64,000 nt of DNA, from contig NZ_AP024851.1 in NCBI RefSeq assembly GCF_024346675.1, forward strand, positions 992,001-1,056,000, written 5' to 3'. Below the pieces are notes generated by a model, which searched no databases, was not told the DNA's origin, and worked only from the letters and a program-made list of their open reading frames with translations. The first letter of the stretch is position 1. Every line of letters begins with the position of its first letter. Position numbers and translations under genes: made by a program. Origin of the DNA: Photobacterium sanguinicancri (GTDB lineage: Bacteria; Pseudomonadota; Gammaproteobacteria; Enterobacterales; Vibrionaceae). Positions 47,727 through 55,478 of the stretch are shown piece after piece.

Positions 47727-48866
47727 ATGAAAAAGACAAAAACCATTATCGCAACACTATGTTTGCTGGGTTCCACAGCTACTTTTGCCGGCCAACAAAC
47801 AGCAGTAAACATTGAACCAGACTCGTCATTACCATCAGTACAACCGCGAGTTATGAATGGCGAAGCAGCCGCTCATGATCTACTACCGTGGCAAGTTATG
47901 GTATTTGGCCAAACAACCGGCACCATGTGTGGCGGTTCAATCATCTCAGAGCATTGGATTGTCACAGCAGCACACTGCACATTTAAAATGGATGCTGGTA
48001 ATAAAGTTATTATGCTGCAAAAAGGTGATTATATCTTTGCAGGCACCACTAACCCGCATCTTTTCGGTGGCTACCTTGATAAAAATAAAGGTACATTGAT
48101 TGAAGAAGTCATCACTCACCAAGGTTACAACCCCGAAATTCAAGCAACACGGTTTGATAACGACATTGCATTAATTCGTGTAAATGAATCGCTATACGCA
48201 CGTGGTGGTAAATCAATTCGAATTGCTACCTACAATCAGCCCAATCTTGCAACAGCAGAGCAAACACAAGCCGATCAGCAATTTGCCAATACATACGTCA
48301 ATGGTCAAGATTCGCAAGCAACGCTTATTGCATCAGGTTGGGGTCACTTAGGTACACAAAACAAAACATCGGATACCCTTCAAGTTGTAAAACTTGCTGG
48401 TATTCCTGATAGCCAATGTAATAGCCCTCAATTTAAAACCGATTATTTTGTATGTGCCGATTCTAACCGAGCTTCTGTAAAAAAAGATGTGTGCCGTGGT
48501 GATTCAGGTGGCCCTTTGATTTGGCAGAACCCAGCCAATGTCAATGACCCCGATAAAGGTTTACGCCTCGTTGGTGCAACAAGTAATGGTCCATTATGTA
48601 GTGCCAAAAATAGTGGGCTAACAGATGGTGATGGCTTATATACTCAAGTGTCTTACTACCGCCAGTGGATTGAAGGAAAAACCGGCCTAGATTTAGACGC
48701 GATTCCTATGGCTAACTATAAGTATGACCCTTTCAAGGTGGTGAAAGATGTACCACCGAAGCAACCTAAACAGCCGGATTCAGACTCTAGCGGTGGTGGT
48801 GGTTCTGTACCGCTATTGGGCCTAGTTGCCTTAGGCTTATTCGGTTGGTTACGCCGAAATAAATAG
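47727..48866 (+). CDS. Secreted trypsin-like serine protease with GlyGly-CTERM tail
   Basis: A 379-residue S1-family protease, a paralogue in architecture of the one at 10.4-11.6 kb. A signal peptide is followed by PRVMNGE (activation site), the triad TAAHC, NDIALIRV and CRGDSGGP. After the protease comes a Pro/Lys/Asp-rich linker and the tail SGGGGSVPLLG, hydrophobic helix and RRNK. The tail marks it for rhombosortase processing and type II secretion. It is followed by a strong terminator and the amyloid-like locus. Confidence 0.93.
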   Translation: MKKTKTIIATLCLLGSTATFAGQQTAVNIEPDSSLPSVQPRVMNGEAAAHDLLPWQVMVFGQTTGTMCGGSIISEHWIVTAAHCTFKMDAGNKVIMLQKGDYIFAGTTNPHLFGGYLDKNKGTLIEEVITHQGYNPEIQATRFDNDIALIRVNESLYARGGKSIRIATYNQPNLATAEQTQADQQFANTYVNGQDSQATLIASGWGHLGTQNKTSDTLQVVKLAGIPDSQCNSPQFKTDYFVCADSNRASVKKDVCRGDSGGPLIWQNPANVNDPDKGLRLVGATSNGPLCSAKNSGLTDGDGLYTQVSYYRQWIEGKTGLDLDAIPMANYKYDPFKVVKDVPPKQPKQPDSDSSGGGGSVPLLGLVALGLFGWLRRNK

Positions 48867-48880
48867 CACCTAGCATCGAA

Positions 48881-48908
48881 AAAAATCCAGCCACTAGGCT
48901 GGATTTTT
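48881..48908. terminator. Bidirectional terminator, protease/VpsR-like gene
   Basis: A perfect 12-bp stem (AAAAATCCAGCC with GGCTGGATTTTT) and a four-base loop ACTA lie between convergent genes. Confidence 0.9.
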
Positions 48909-48934
48909 ACTTATTCAACTAATTAACAGCAAAT

Positions 48935-50287
48935 TTACTCACGCATAAAACTGCTATTGTAGTGCCTTACATCTGGAACTATGTTGTGTTTGTTGAGCAA
49001 GCGATACATAGTCGCACGTGATACGCCTAAGTCCTTCGCTGCTGATGCCACTTGACCACGGTGCGTTTCCAGTACAGCCACCAAAACATCTTTTTCAGCT
49101 TCGTCTTTAATATTGCGTAAACTCTGCTTTAGGTTTGCTTTACTCGGTAGATCAAAGTGCTCTGCTCTTACTTCATTACCTTCTGCCAGTAATGCTGCTC
49201 GTTTCACTTGATTTATCAGCTCACGCACATTGCCCGGCCAGCTATAACGTAGTAATAGCTGTTTTGAGTCTTCTGAAAAAGTTGATGCCATGGTGCTATA
49301 TTCTGTAGCAAACTTGGCTAAGAACTTTTCTGCCAACATAAAAATATCCGAACCACGCTCACGCAACGTTGGTACTTTTATATGGAATACATTAAGGCGA
49401 TAAAACAACTCCTTACTAAACTCACCATTTAACACCGCATTTTCAAGATCAGAACTTGATGAAGCAACAATGCGAATATCGCAGTGGGAATCATCCTCAA
49501 GGGTATCGTTCGCGGGTGCTTGTAGGTAGTTCAACAGTTCGTCTTGAAGTTCTTTCGATAACTCTTCAACGTTATCAAGCAAAATGGTACCCGTCGCCCT
49601 CAGCTCACCATCATCTTGTAGCTCGGATGTTGAGCTTCTTAAAAATGCCACTTTCTCATCATCCTTTGATAAAGAACCGCAGTTAACGGTAACAAAAGAA
49701 GCATTTTTACGTTTAGATAGATCATGAATAGATTTAGCAATCAGCTCTTTACCCGTTCCATTTTCACCTGTTAAAAAGACATTTACATCAGTTGAAGCAA
49801 CTCTGCGTACCATATCTCTTAACTGTTTAATGGATTTAGATTCACCAAATAAGCCCATATCATGTTGCGATGTAATTTCCACCCAAGAGCTGGCTTCTAT
49901 CTCCAGCATCCCAAGTTGATGTCCTACTGTTTCAAGTAAGTGGTTACTCGGAATTGGCACTGAAAAATAGTCGACGCAAAAGTTATTAATAAATTGGCAT
50001 ATAGCGTCTGTTTGCAGCTGCTCTTTTTTAATAACAGCGATCCATTTTACATGCTTGGTTTTATTTGCCCTCAAAGCAATGCTATTCAAGCTAAAATCAT
50101 TATTGCTTAAATCAACAATACAAATACATGGGCTGTACTCATCCAAGATTGAGTCAGCCGTGCGTAGGTCGTAACAACAGTGTGTTTTCCAGCCTGATTG
50201 TTCTAAAAGCGCAATCCAAGGTTCATAGTTACATCCAATTGCAACTAAGCGACCATTAAAAGATTTATTTTGACATTGAGCCACCAT
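48935..50287 (-). CDS. VpsR-like transcriptional regulator (degenerate receiver, AAA+, Fis HTH)
   Basis: A 450-residue protein with three domains: an atypical receiver (about 10-130) with CIVDLSNNDFSLNSI (Asp59, the same position as in VpsR), an AAA+ domain with Walker A GENGTGKE (174-181) and Walker B TILLDNVEE (234-242), and a Fis-type HTH (VASAAKDLGVSRATMYRLL). It closely resembles Vibrio cholerae VpsR, a c-di-GMP-binding activator of biofilm genes. The GAFTGA loop required for sigma-54 contact is missing, as in VpsR, which works with sigma-70. ATG 50287 has AAGG eight bases upstream. It lies downstream of, and points the same way as, the amyloid-like genes. Confidence 0.88.
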   Translation of the reverse strand: MVAQCQNKSFNGRLVAIGCNYEPWIALLEQSGWKTHCCYDLRTADSILDEYSPCICIVDLSNNDFSLNSIALRANKTKHVKWIAVIKKEQLQTDAICQFINNFCVDYFSVPIPSNHLLETVGHQLGMLEIEASSWVEITSQHDMGLFGESKSIKQLRDMVRRVASTDVNVFLTGENGTGKELIAKSIHDLSKRKNASFVTVNCGSLSKDDEKVAFLRSSTSELQDDGELRATGTILLDNVEELSKELQDELLNYLQAPANDTLEDDSHCDIRIVASSSSDLENAVLNGEFSKELFYRLNVFHIKVPTLRERGSDIFMLAEKFLAKFATEYSTMASTFSEDSKQLLLRYSWPGNVRELINQVKRAALLAEGNEVRAEHFDLPSKANLKQSLRNIKDEAEKDVLVAVLETHRGQVASAAKDLGVSRATMYRLLNKHNIVPDVRHYNSSFMRE

Positions 50288-50530
50288 CGAAGTCACCTTC
50301 TATTTCAATGTGCATTTTTTATAATGTATTAAAAATATAGGTGAGAAATGATAAGTTTGCAGGGTATCAGATATAAGAAAGGTCTCAAAGAGTTCAAAAA
50401 TAACAGATACATAAAATCATTTAAGATAAGTTCATTTCTTTTTCAAGAACTTAATAACATTTATATTATTTAAACAAAGTTCAAAAAGTAATCACAACCA
50501 ACACCAAATGACAAAAAAACACAACAAAAA

Positions 50531-50555
50531 AGGTATAGTACCGAGTACTATACCT
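50531..50555 (-). terminator. Terminator of the amyloid-like operon
   Basis: A perfect 11-bp stem (AGGTATAGTAC with GTACTATACCT) and three-base loop, with a T run on the minus strand, follow the last small secreted-protein gene. Confidence 0.88.
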
Positions 50556-50578
50556 TCATTTACGATTGAAAGGATTAT

Positions 50579-51103
50579 CTAATAACTATGACTTAATATC
50601 GCGTTTTCTAAACGATTTATATTCCCTTGCTCACGTAAGAACCCTTCTACATCTGCTTCAATATTAAGCTCGGTTTGAATGCGAATATTCGCACCATCTA
50701 CCGTGTTTTGAATAATGTTAGCAATACTTCCATCTTGTAGACTTAACGCTGGACTAACCGTATTTTCACCGGACCCAGAGTTATCATTTTGTACCACTTT
50801 TATAGGGTCGGTAATTTGGTCGACGCCAACTGTGGTTAGCACCCCATTATCAATGGTTAAATTTGCAATTTGGGAAGTATAAACCTTGCTGCCATTTAAT
50901 GCCGTAGAGATGGTTAACCCTATGTTTATCAATGTATTGTTGATTGATATAAAGCCACCTCTGACCGTTGCCATCTCTTGTTCACTCATGCTAACAAGAT
51001 TATGCTTTTTCTCATCTAAGGATAGGAATCCGATGGAGGCATGGGCCACAAAAGCCACACCACCAATCGCAGATATTATGGATAATCGGGATAACTTTTT
51101 CAT
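50579..51103 (-). CDS. Secreted protein with double-Gly junction and amyloid-like C-terminal module
   Basis: A 174-residue protein with an N-terminal hydrophobic segment (about 8-25). After it comes SMSEQEMATVRGG (GG at 49-50), which resembles the double-glycine leader cleaved by C39 peptidases. The remainder is Asn/Ile/Thr/Ser-rich with SIANIIQNTVDGANIRIQ, reminiscent of the repeat in neighbouring proteins. It lies eight bases after the C39 peptidase gene, so they are co-translated. Function is not known; it may be a minor subunit or a FapE-like secreted factor. Confidence 0.6.
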   Translation of the reverse strand: MKKLSRLSIISAIGGVAFVAHASIGFLSLDEKKHNLVSMSEQEMATVRGGFISINNTLINIGLTISTALNGSKVYTSQIANLTIDNGVLTTVGVDQITDPIKVVQNDNSGSGENTVSPALSLQDGSIANIIQNTVDGANIRIQTELNIEADVEGFLREQGNINRLENAILSHSY

Positions 51104-51111
51104 ACTAGCCT

Positions 51112-51786
51112 CTAATAATCGTTTGCTCCTGGCAACGTAATGCTGAAGGTTGCAAGCGAATCGCGCGATACCGCCTCTGCTGTTGGCGATGCCGCATAAA
51201 CACTATAATTTTCTTTTTTTATAAAACCATTTCTAGCTACATCAATATGACTCTTAACCAGTAAAACTAACCCTTTGTAATATTCTTCAAACTCTGCAAT
51301 ATCCATAACTACAGTACCTCTTGATGGGTCACCAAGAATAACTTGTTTAGTATTAATGCCTTTTATTACCACAAAGTGCATATATCCATCAAAGTTTATT
51401 ATTGTAATTGCGGGAATACCGAGTTTCTTTATTTTTTCCAGAGGTAGCTTATAACCGTTAGCTTCTAAGCCTATTGAATTGATATACTTTTTCATGTCTA
51501 GCAAAGAAAAACCTTGTTTCTCTATTTTTGCTTTATCGCCATGTTTGAACATAAAATCAAACACTTCACTTTCATTAATTTCAATGTCGTAATGAAATGT
51601 CATTAATGAAGCAACTGCAGCTGAACCACAGCTAAAATCATATTGCTGGCGGTGTACATCACCAAACAACTGCTCTTGGTAGCTTTTCACTTTAACGTTA
51701 TATCCACCTCTACTAGGAAAGTAGTCTAACGCTAAAACAGAAAAACTGGTGGTTATGCCTAATAATATCGCTATCGATTTATTCAT
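51112..51786 (-). CDS. Periplasmic C39-type cysteine peptidase (FapD-like)
   Basis: A 224-residue protein with a signal peptide (to about residue 20) and a peptidase C39 domain without ABC parts. Gln47/Gln48 ahead of Cys53 (QQYDFSCGSAA), His137 (YMHFVVIKG) and Asp153 (LGDPSRG) form the usual active site. A stand-alone C39 protein occurs as FapD in Pseudomonas fap amyloid operons and in bacteriocin-like systems. The start at 51786 is preferred to a TTG at 51801. Its neighbour carries a double-Gly motif that could be its substrate. Confidence 0.82.
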   Translation of the reverse strand: MNKSIAILLGITTSFSVLALDYFPSRGGYNVKVKSYQEQLFGDVHRQQYDFSCGSAAVASLMTFHYDIEINESEVFDFMFKHGDKAKIEKQGFSLLDMKKYINSIGLEANGYKLPLEKIKKLGIPAITIINFDGYMHFVVIKGINTKQVILGDPSRGTVVMDIAEFEEYYKGLVLLVKSHIDVARNGFIKKENYSVYAASPTAEAVSRDSLATFSITLPGANDY

Positions 51787-51842
51787 AACAACAACACCCA
51801 AGATTTACAATACACCGATTGTGCCAATTAAATAATGAAAAG

Positions 51843-51864
51843 AAGGGCCTATTCCTAGGCCCTT
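51843..51864 (-). terminator. Intrinsic terminator inside the amyloid-like cluster
   Basis: A 9-bp stem (AAGGGCCTA with TAGGCCCTT) and four-base loop, with a pyrimidine-rich tail on the minus strand, lie between the Asp-rich subunit gene and the C39 peptidase gene. It would reduce read-through and favour high subunit-to-peptidase ratios. Confidence 0.75.
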
Positions 51865-51872
51865 TCTCGATC

Positions 51873-52547
51873 TTATTGTGAGCCAACCAACGCTGCATTG
51901 GTACTTGTTGTTTGTTGTACTAATGAATTATTACCAACGTTTTGACCAGCGATGTTAATACCTGATGCGCCGCCGAACGAATCATTCATTGAGTTCATTT
52001 GCTCAACTTTTACGACTGAATCACTACCTTCGCTACTACCACCACGACCACGGTAACCTTTATCACCATGTTCACTACAGCAGGCACCGCCATAAGTTAC
52101 AGATGCGCCCATCACGTCACCTTCTAACTTACTTTCAGCTAAGTAATGATCAATATCTATATCAATATCAACTGCTTTTGATGCATCCCACTGACTATTG
52201 TCATAGTACATATGAGAATTATCACTGTTGTCAGTTTTTACCACGCTCTCATCGTTACCAATATCTGACATATAAAGCAGGTCATTATCTTGGTTTCCAC
52301 TGTAATTAATTTCTTTTGATTTGCTATATTCTGATGTGTAGGATTTATCTACATCTACATTGCCTGAACCATCAATATCTGCATATTCTGATTTAGATTT
52401 GTCGAAATCATAGGTCGCATCTTTATTAAAAGAATCTTGAACTAATACATCAACATTATTTGCATTTTGGGTATTATCTTCATCTGCCAAAGCAAATGGA
52501 GATGCCATTACTACTGCTACTACTAGTGCGATATTAGTTTTACGCAT
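51873..52547 (-). CDS. Secreted Asp/Ser/Asn-rich amyloid-like subunit (paralogue 1)
   Basis: A 224-residue protein with a signal peptide ending FALADED. The mature part is rich in Asp, Ser, Asn, Lys and Tyr, and contains NQDNDLLYMSDI, TDNSDNS, a D-I-D-I-D-I-D-H stretch, a vicinal Cys pair (GGACCSE), a short Gly/Arg-rich patch and the C-terminal module SGINIAGQNVGNNSLVQQ. It is a clear paralogue of the gene at 53.2-53.9 kb. The composition and module are like Fap-type amyloid subunits; no enzyme motif is seen. GGAG lies eight bases before the ATG. Confidence 0.7.
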   Translation of the reverse strand: MRKTNIALVVAVVMASPFALADEDNTQNANNVDVLVQDSFNKDATYDFDKSKSEYADIDGSGNVDVDKSYTSEYSKSKEINYSGNQDNDLLYMSDIGNDESVVKTDNSDNSHMYYDNSQWDASKAVDIDIDIDHYLAESKLEGDVMGASVTYGGACCSEHGDKGYRGRGGSSEGSDSVVKVEQMNSMNDSFGGASGINIAGQNVGNNSLVQQTTSTNAALVGSQ

Positions 52548-52745
52548 GATATTACTCCAAATATGTTGTGTGCATTGTTTTTATTATTTACATCACATCT
52601 AAGCGCTGAGTTATTTCAGCTTATTATCTGTAGTCATTAATAAATGACGAAGTAATGTTGTTAGTCCCTGCGAAAGGCGCAACTCAATAAGTGTTGAGAA
52701 ACGGGCTGGCATAGTCACATACCAGCACATAGATAAACTAACAGG

Positions 52746-53078
52746 TTACTTCAATGTCAGGTTTACTACGGTAGCATTTTGAATCAATACATTATTGCCC
52801 GTATTTTGCACTACACTAAAAATCCCTGACGAATCGGCAAATGAGCCAGAATCAATAACATTATCGCCAGTGGTATTATGGTATGCACTATTACCTGCAA
52901 CATCGCCGTCCATCTCTGAGTGAGCCTGCATATTGTCAATTTGAATCTCGTAATTAGTTCCGCGAGATTGACCCATTAAGTCATCAGAAATCATGTCAGA
53001 GCTTGTTAGAATATCCAACTCATCTGCAACTGCCCCACTTGATAATAAAACAGCAGCAATCAGCGTTAAATATTTCAT
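52746..53078 (-). CDS. Small secreted protein with amyloid-like C-terminal module
   Basis: A 110-residue secreted protein with a signal peptide (about 1-18) and an acidic N-terminal part, including SSDMISDDLMGQSRG, whose ending is similar to a peptidase leader junction. The C-terminal half holds EMDGDVAGNSAYH and SSGIFSVVQNTGNNVLIQ, the same module as its two larger neighbours. AGGAGG sits six bases before the ATG; an upstream in-frame start is poor. It is the middle gene of three subunit-like genes and may be a nucleator or minor subunit. Confidence 0.68.
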   Translation of the reverse strand: MKYLTLIAAVLLSSGAVADELDILTSSDMISDDLMGQSRGTNYEIQIDNMQAHSEMDGDVAGNSAYHNTTGDNVIDSGSFADSSGIFSVVQNTGNNVLIQNATVVNLTLK

Positions 53079-53153
53079 AACATCCTCCTGAGAGTTACTC
53101 TTGTTTACCAGCAACTCTCAGCTTGTTTGTTACCGGCCGAAGTTAAAAATTAA

Positions 53154-53930
53154 CTAGTATAAAATGGCATTTGTACTAGCACTTTGTTGAACCAACGAGT
53201 TATTACCCGCATTTTGACCCGCCATGTTAATACCCGATGCGCCAGCAAATGAGTTGTTCATTTCATTTGATTGCGTCACCATAACTTCACTCATACCGCC
53301 ACCGCCACTACCACCACTGCCATAACGACCACCGCGCTCACCGTAACCACTGTCACAACAACCACCGCCGTACTTCACAGAACTTTGCGCGACAGAACCA
53401 TCAAGCTCTGCTTTAGAAACAAAGTGATTGGTATCCATATCGATATGCCAATCTTGGCTGTAATCATGGGTACTATTATCTTCCCAGTGCTTACTATTAT
53501 CGCTGTTATCGGTATAACGATGACTACGATCGTTATCAATGTTGTGCATTAATAGCGCATCGTTGTCTTGGTTATAGCTGTCTTTTACTGTGTAAGAATG
53601 ATCGACAGTATGTTTCGCATCATAATGTGCGTCATAATTAAATGAATCTTGCACCGACAGATCTTTATCATGTGAAGATGTGTACGTTACTGTTTTATCG
53701 TAGTTACCACTGTTATCGACAGTGTAAATTTCATTACCTACATCATTTTTATTTGTGACATCACCAGCTGCTACTGGGCCGCCACCATAACCATCATCAT
53801 AATCACCACCGCCGCCTTGGTAACCACCATCACTACCACTGTCGTCATATCCACCTTGGTGACCATCCGCTAGAGCTAACGGCGAACTAACAAGTACTGC
53901 TACTAATAGTGCGAGATTTGTTTTACGCAT
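53154..53930 (-). CDS. Secreted Gly/Asp/Tyr-rich amyloid-like subunit (paralogue 2)
   Basis: A 258-residue protein with a signal peptide ending LALADGH. The mature part begins with a Gly/Asp/Tyr repeat (about 23-50), then Asp/His/Ser-rich sequence with NQDNDALLMHNI and TDNSDNS, a vicinal Cys pair (GGGCCDS), a Gly/Ser-rich patch and the C-terminal SGINMAGQNAGNNSLVQQ. It shares order and motifs with the gene at 51.9 kb and an almost identical ribosome-site region, so the two arose by duplication. It is the first gene of the minus-strand set and faces the FapF-like gene. Confidence 0.7.
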   Translation of the reverse strand: MRKTNLALLVAVLVSSPLALADGHQGGYDDSGSDGGYQGGGGDYDDGYGGGPVAAGDVTNKNDVGNEIYTVDNSGNYDKTVTYTSSHDKDLSVQDSFNYDAHYDAKHTVDHSYTVKDSYNQDNDALLMHNIDNDRSHRYTDNSDNSKHWEDNSTHDYSQDWHIDMDTNHFVSKAELDGSVAQSSVKYGGGCCDSGYGERGGRYGSGGSGGGGMSEVMVTQSNEMNNSFAGASGINMAGQNAGNNSLVQQSASTNAILY

Positions 53931-54302
53931 GGTATTACTCCAAATATGTTGTCTTGTTATTTTTCTAGTAACTCGCAATGTTTTCTGCGAGATACATTAA
54001 ATCTAGTCATCACCAAGTTTTGAACTGTATTAATTTTAATAAGTTTATTTTCCTTTAAATAAACAGAAGGTTAACTTCAACTTTATTTTAATAAATTTAT
54101 TTGAGTTCCACTTTAGTAAATTAATATTAATAGCGAAGCAAATTATTAATTATGAGAGGGTCTTATAAGCATCTCAGGATTAAGACATTAAATGAGACGT
54201 CTCAATAGACGTTATGTTTCGTTCTACTACTCTTTTTTTATGGTCAAAGACGTATAACTCTCCGACCTTTTTGGGATTAATTTGCGTTAAAGTGAGGAAG
54301 TT
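53931..54302. promoter_or_regulatory. Divergent promoter region of the amyloid-like cluster
   Basis: This 372-base spacer separates the subunit genes from the FapF-like gene and must hold both promoters. It is A/T-rich, with a 10-bp perfect palindrome GAGACGTCTC (54194-54203) about 100 bases before the FapF-like start that is a candidate operator. I do not see a clear sigma-54 -24/-12 element. Confidence 0.5.
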
Positions 54303-55322
54303 TTGAATACATTCAAATATAAAAGCTTAGTAGCGCTACTAACTATTTGTTCTAGTGCTGTTTTTGCCGAGGAACCCTCTGCAGATCAAACCGACGATAA
54401 AAAGGAAAAGCCAAAAAGAGTCCAAACCGTTGCAGATATTTTTGAGCAACCAGGTGTACTAACACCACGAGGTTCTTTTGTCTTAGACACATCATTTTCC
54501 TACACGCAGAATTCTTCAAATTCTGTCTCTGTTGTAGGTTACACCGTTTTACCTTCATTGATTGTGGGATTAATCGAAGCCAGCGATGTTGATAGAACAA
54601 CATTGACTGTCGGGTTTACTGGACGATATGGGATAACAAATCGCTTCGAGGTAGAAACGCGTATACCTCTTGTTTATCGAGCAGATTCTATTTCAAAGCG
54701 TAAAGCCCAAACTGGTGCAAATAATAACGAGCTTATTGATTTAGATGGTAGTGGTTTAGGCGACATTGAAGCTGCATTTAAGTATCAATTTAATATGAAT
54801 ACTGCACCTTATTGGATCGGTAGCTTACGTTTTAAAAGTACGACAGGTAAATCACCGTACGATGTCAGTATCGATCCAAAAACCAATGAATTTGAGAGCT
54901 TACCAACAGGTTCTGGATTTGCCAGTATAGAGCCCGGGATCACGATGATCTTACCGATCGACCCCGCCGTAATATATGCAAGCACCAGTTATATCTGGAA
55001 TATTGAAGATGATGTTGAAACTGAGTCAGGTAACCAGACCATAGATTTAGGTGACACTATTTCGTTCAGTGCTGGGATGGGGTTTGCGGTTAATCCGAAA
55101 TTTTCATTTAGCATGGGGCTTAGCCACAAAACCATTTTAAAATCTAAAATCAATGGCGTAACACCAGACAATGCAAAATTACTTCAACTCGACTCACTGT
55201 CTTTTGGTGCGAATTATGCCATCAGTCGTGATACGACAATCAACATTGGCGCCACTGCAGGATTAACAGCTGATGCCCCCGATTTTCAATTGTCGGTACG
55301 TGTTCCAATTACTCTAAAATAG
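54303..55322 (+). CDS. FapF-like outer-membrane beta-barrel transporter
   Basis: A 339-residue protein with a signal peptide (to about 22), a short Asp/Lys-rich charged linker, and QTVADIFEQPGVLTPRGSF leading into a predicted beta barrel (SFSYTQNSSN, RYGITNRFEVETRIPLVYR, ending in alternating hydrophobic strands). The GVLTPRG...LIEASDVDRTTL pattern matches FapF-type transporters, which secrete Fap amyloid subunits. A general MetA-pathway barrel is the alternative. It starts at TTG 54303 with GAGG nearby, as there is no ATG. It is divergent from the subunit genes. Confidence 0.72.
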   Translation: MNTFKYKSLVALLTICSSAVFAEEPSADQTDDKKEKPKRVQTVADIFEQPGVLTPRGSFVLDTSFSYTQNSSNSVSVVGYTVLPSLIVGLIEASDVDRTTLTVGFTGRYGITNRFEVETRIPLVYRADSISKRKAQTGANNNELIDLDGSGLGDIEAAFKYQFNMNTAPYWIGSLRFKSTTGKSPYDVSIDPKTNEFESLPTGSGFASIEPGITMILPIDPAVIYASTSYIWNIEDDVETESGNQTIDLGDTISFSAGMGFAVNPKFSFSMGLSHKTILKSKINGVTPDNAKLLQLDSLSFGANYAISRDTTINIGATAGLTADAPDFQLSVRVPITLK

Positions 55323-55328
55323 CTCCAA

Positions 55329-55357
55329 AGTATGCCTGTAGCTGTTGCAGGCATGCT
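55329..55357 (+). terminator. Terminator of the FapF-like gene
   Basis: A 10-bp stem (AGTATGCCTG with CAGGCATGCT, one G-T pair) and nine-base loop start seven bases after the stop codon, followed by A/T-rich sequence. Confidence 0.7.
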
Positions 55358-55478
55358 ATATTTCCCCCATTACGCTATCTGTATGATCCAATGCCTCTTC
55401 TTACGCTGAGTTTCACTTAACTCTGTTACAAAATTGCACTATCCTATAGCGAATTTACTGTTCGTATCAGGAATACCC

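Noticed and set aside
48935..50287. Classical sigma-54-dependent activator
   Set aside because: The AAA+ domain lacks the GAFTGA loop, and similarity is to VpsR, which acts without sigma-54.
51112..51786. Bacteriocin exporter (PCAT) gene
   Set aside because: Only the C39 domain with a signal peptide is present; there is no ABC ATPase or membrane domain and no HlyD-type partner nearby.
52696..52735. Terminator hairpin (GCTGG with CCAGC) after the 52746 gene
   Set aside because: The stem is only five perfect pairs with a mismatch and no T run, too weak to list.
53271..53552. Plus-strand frame rich in Thr/Ile/Val opposite the Asp-rich subunit gene
   Set aside because: It is the antisense image of the repetitive Asp/His/Ser codons, without its own ribosome site or signal sequence.
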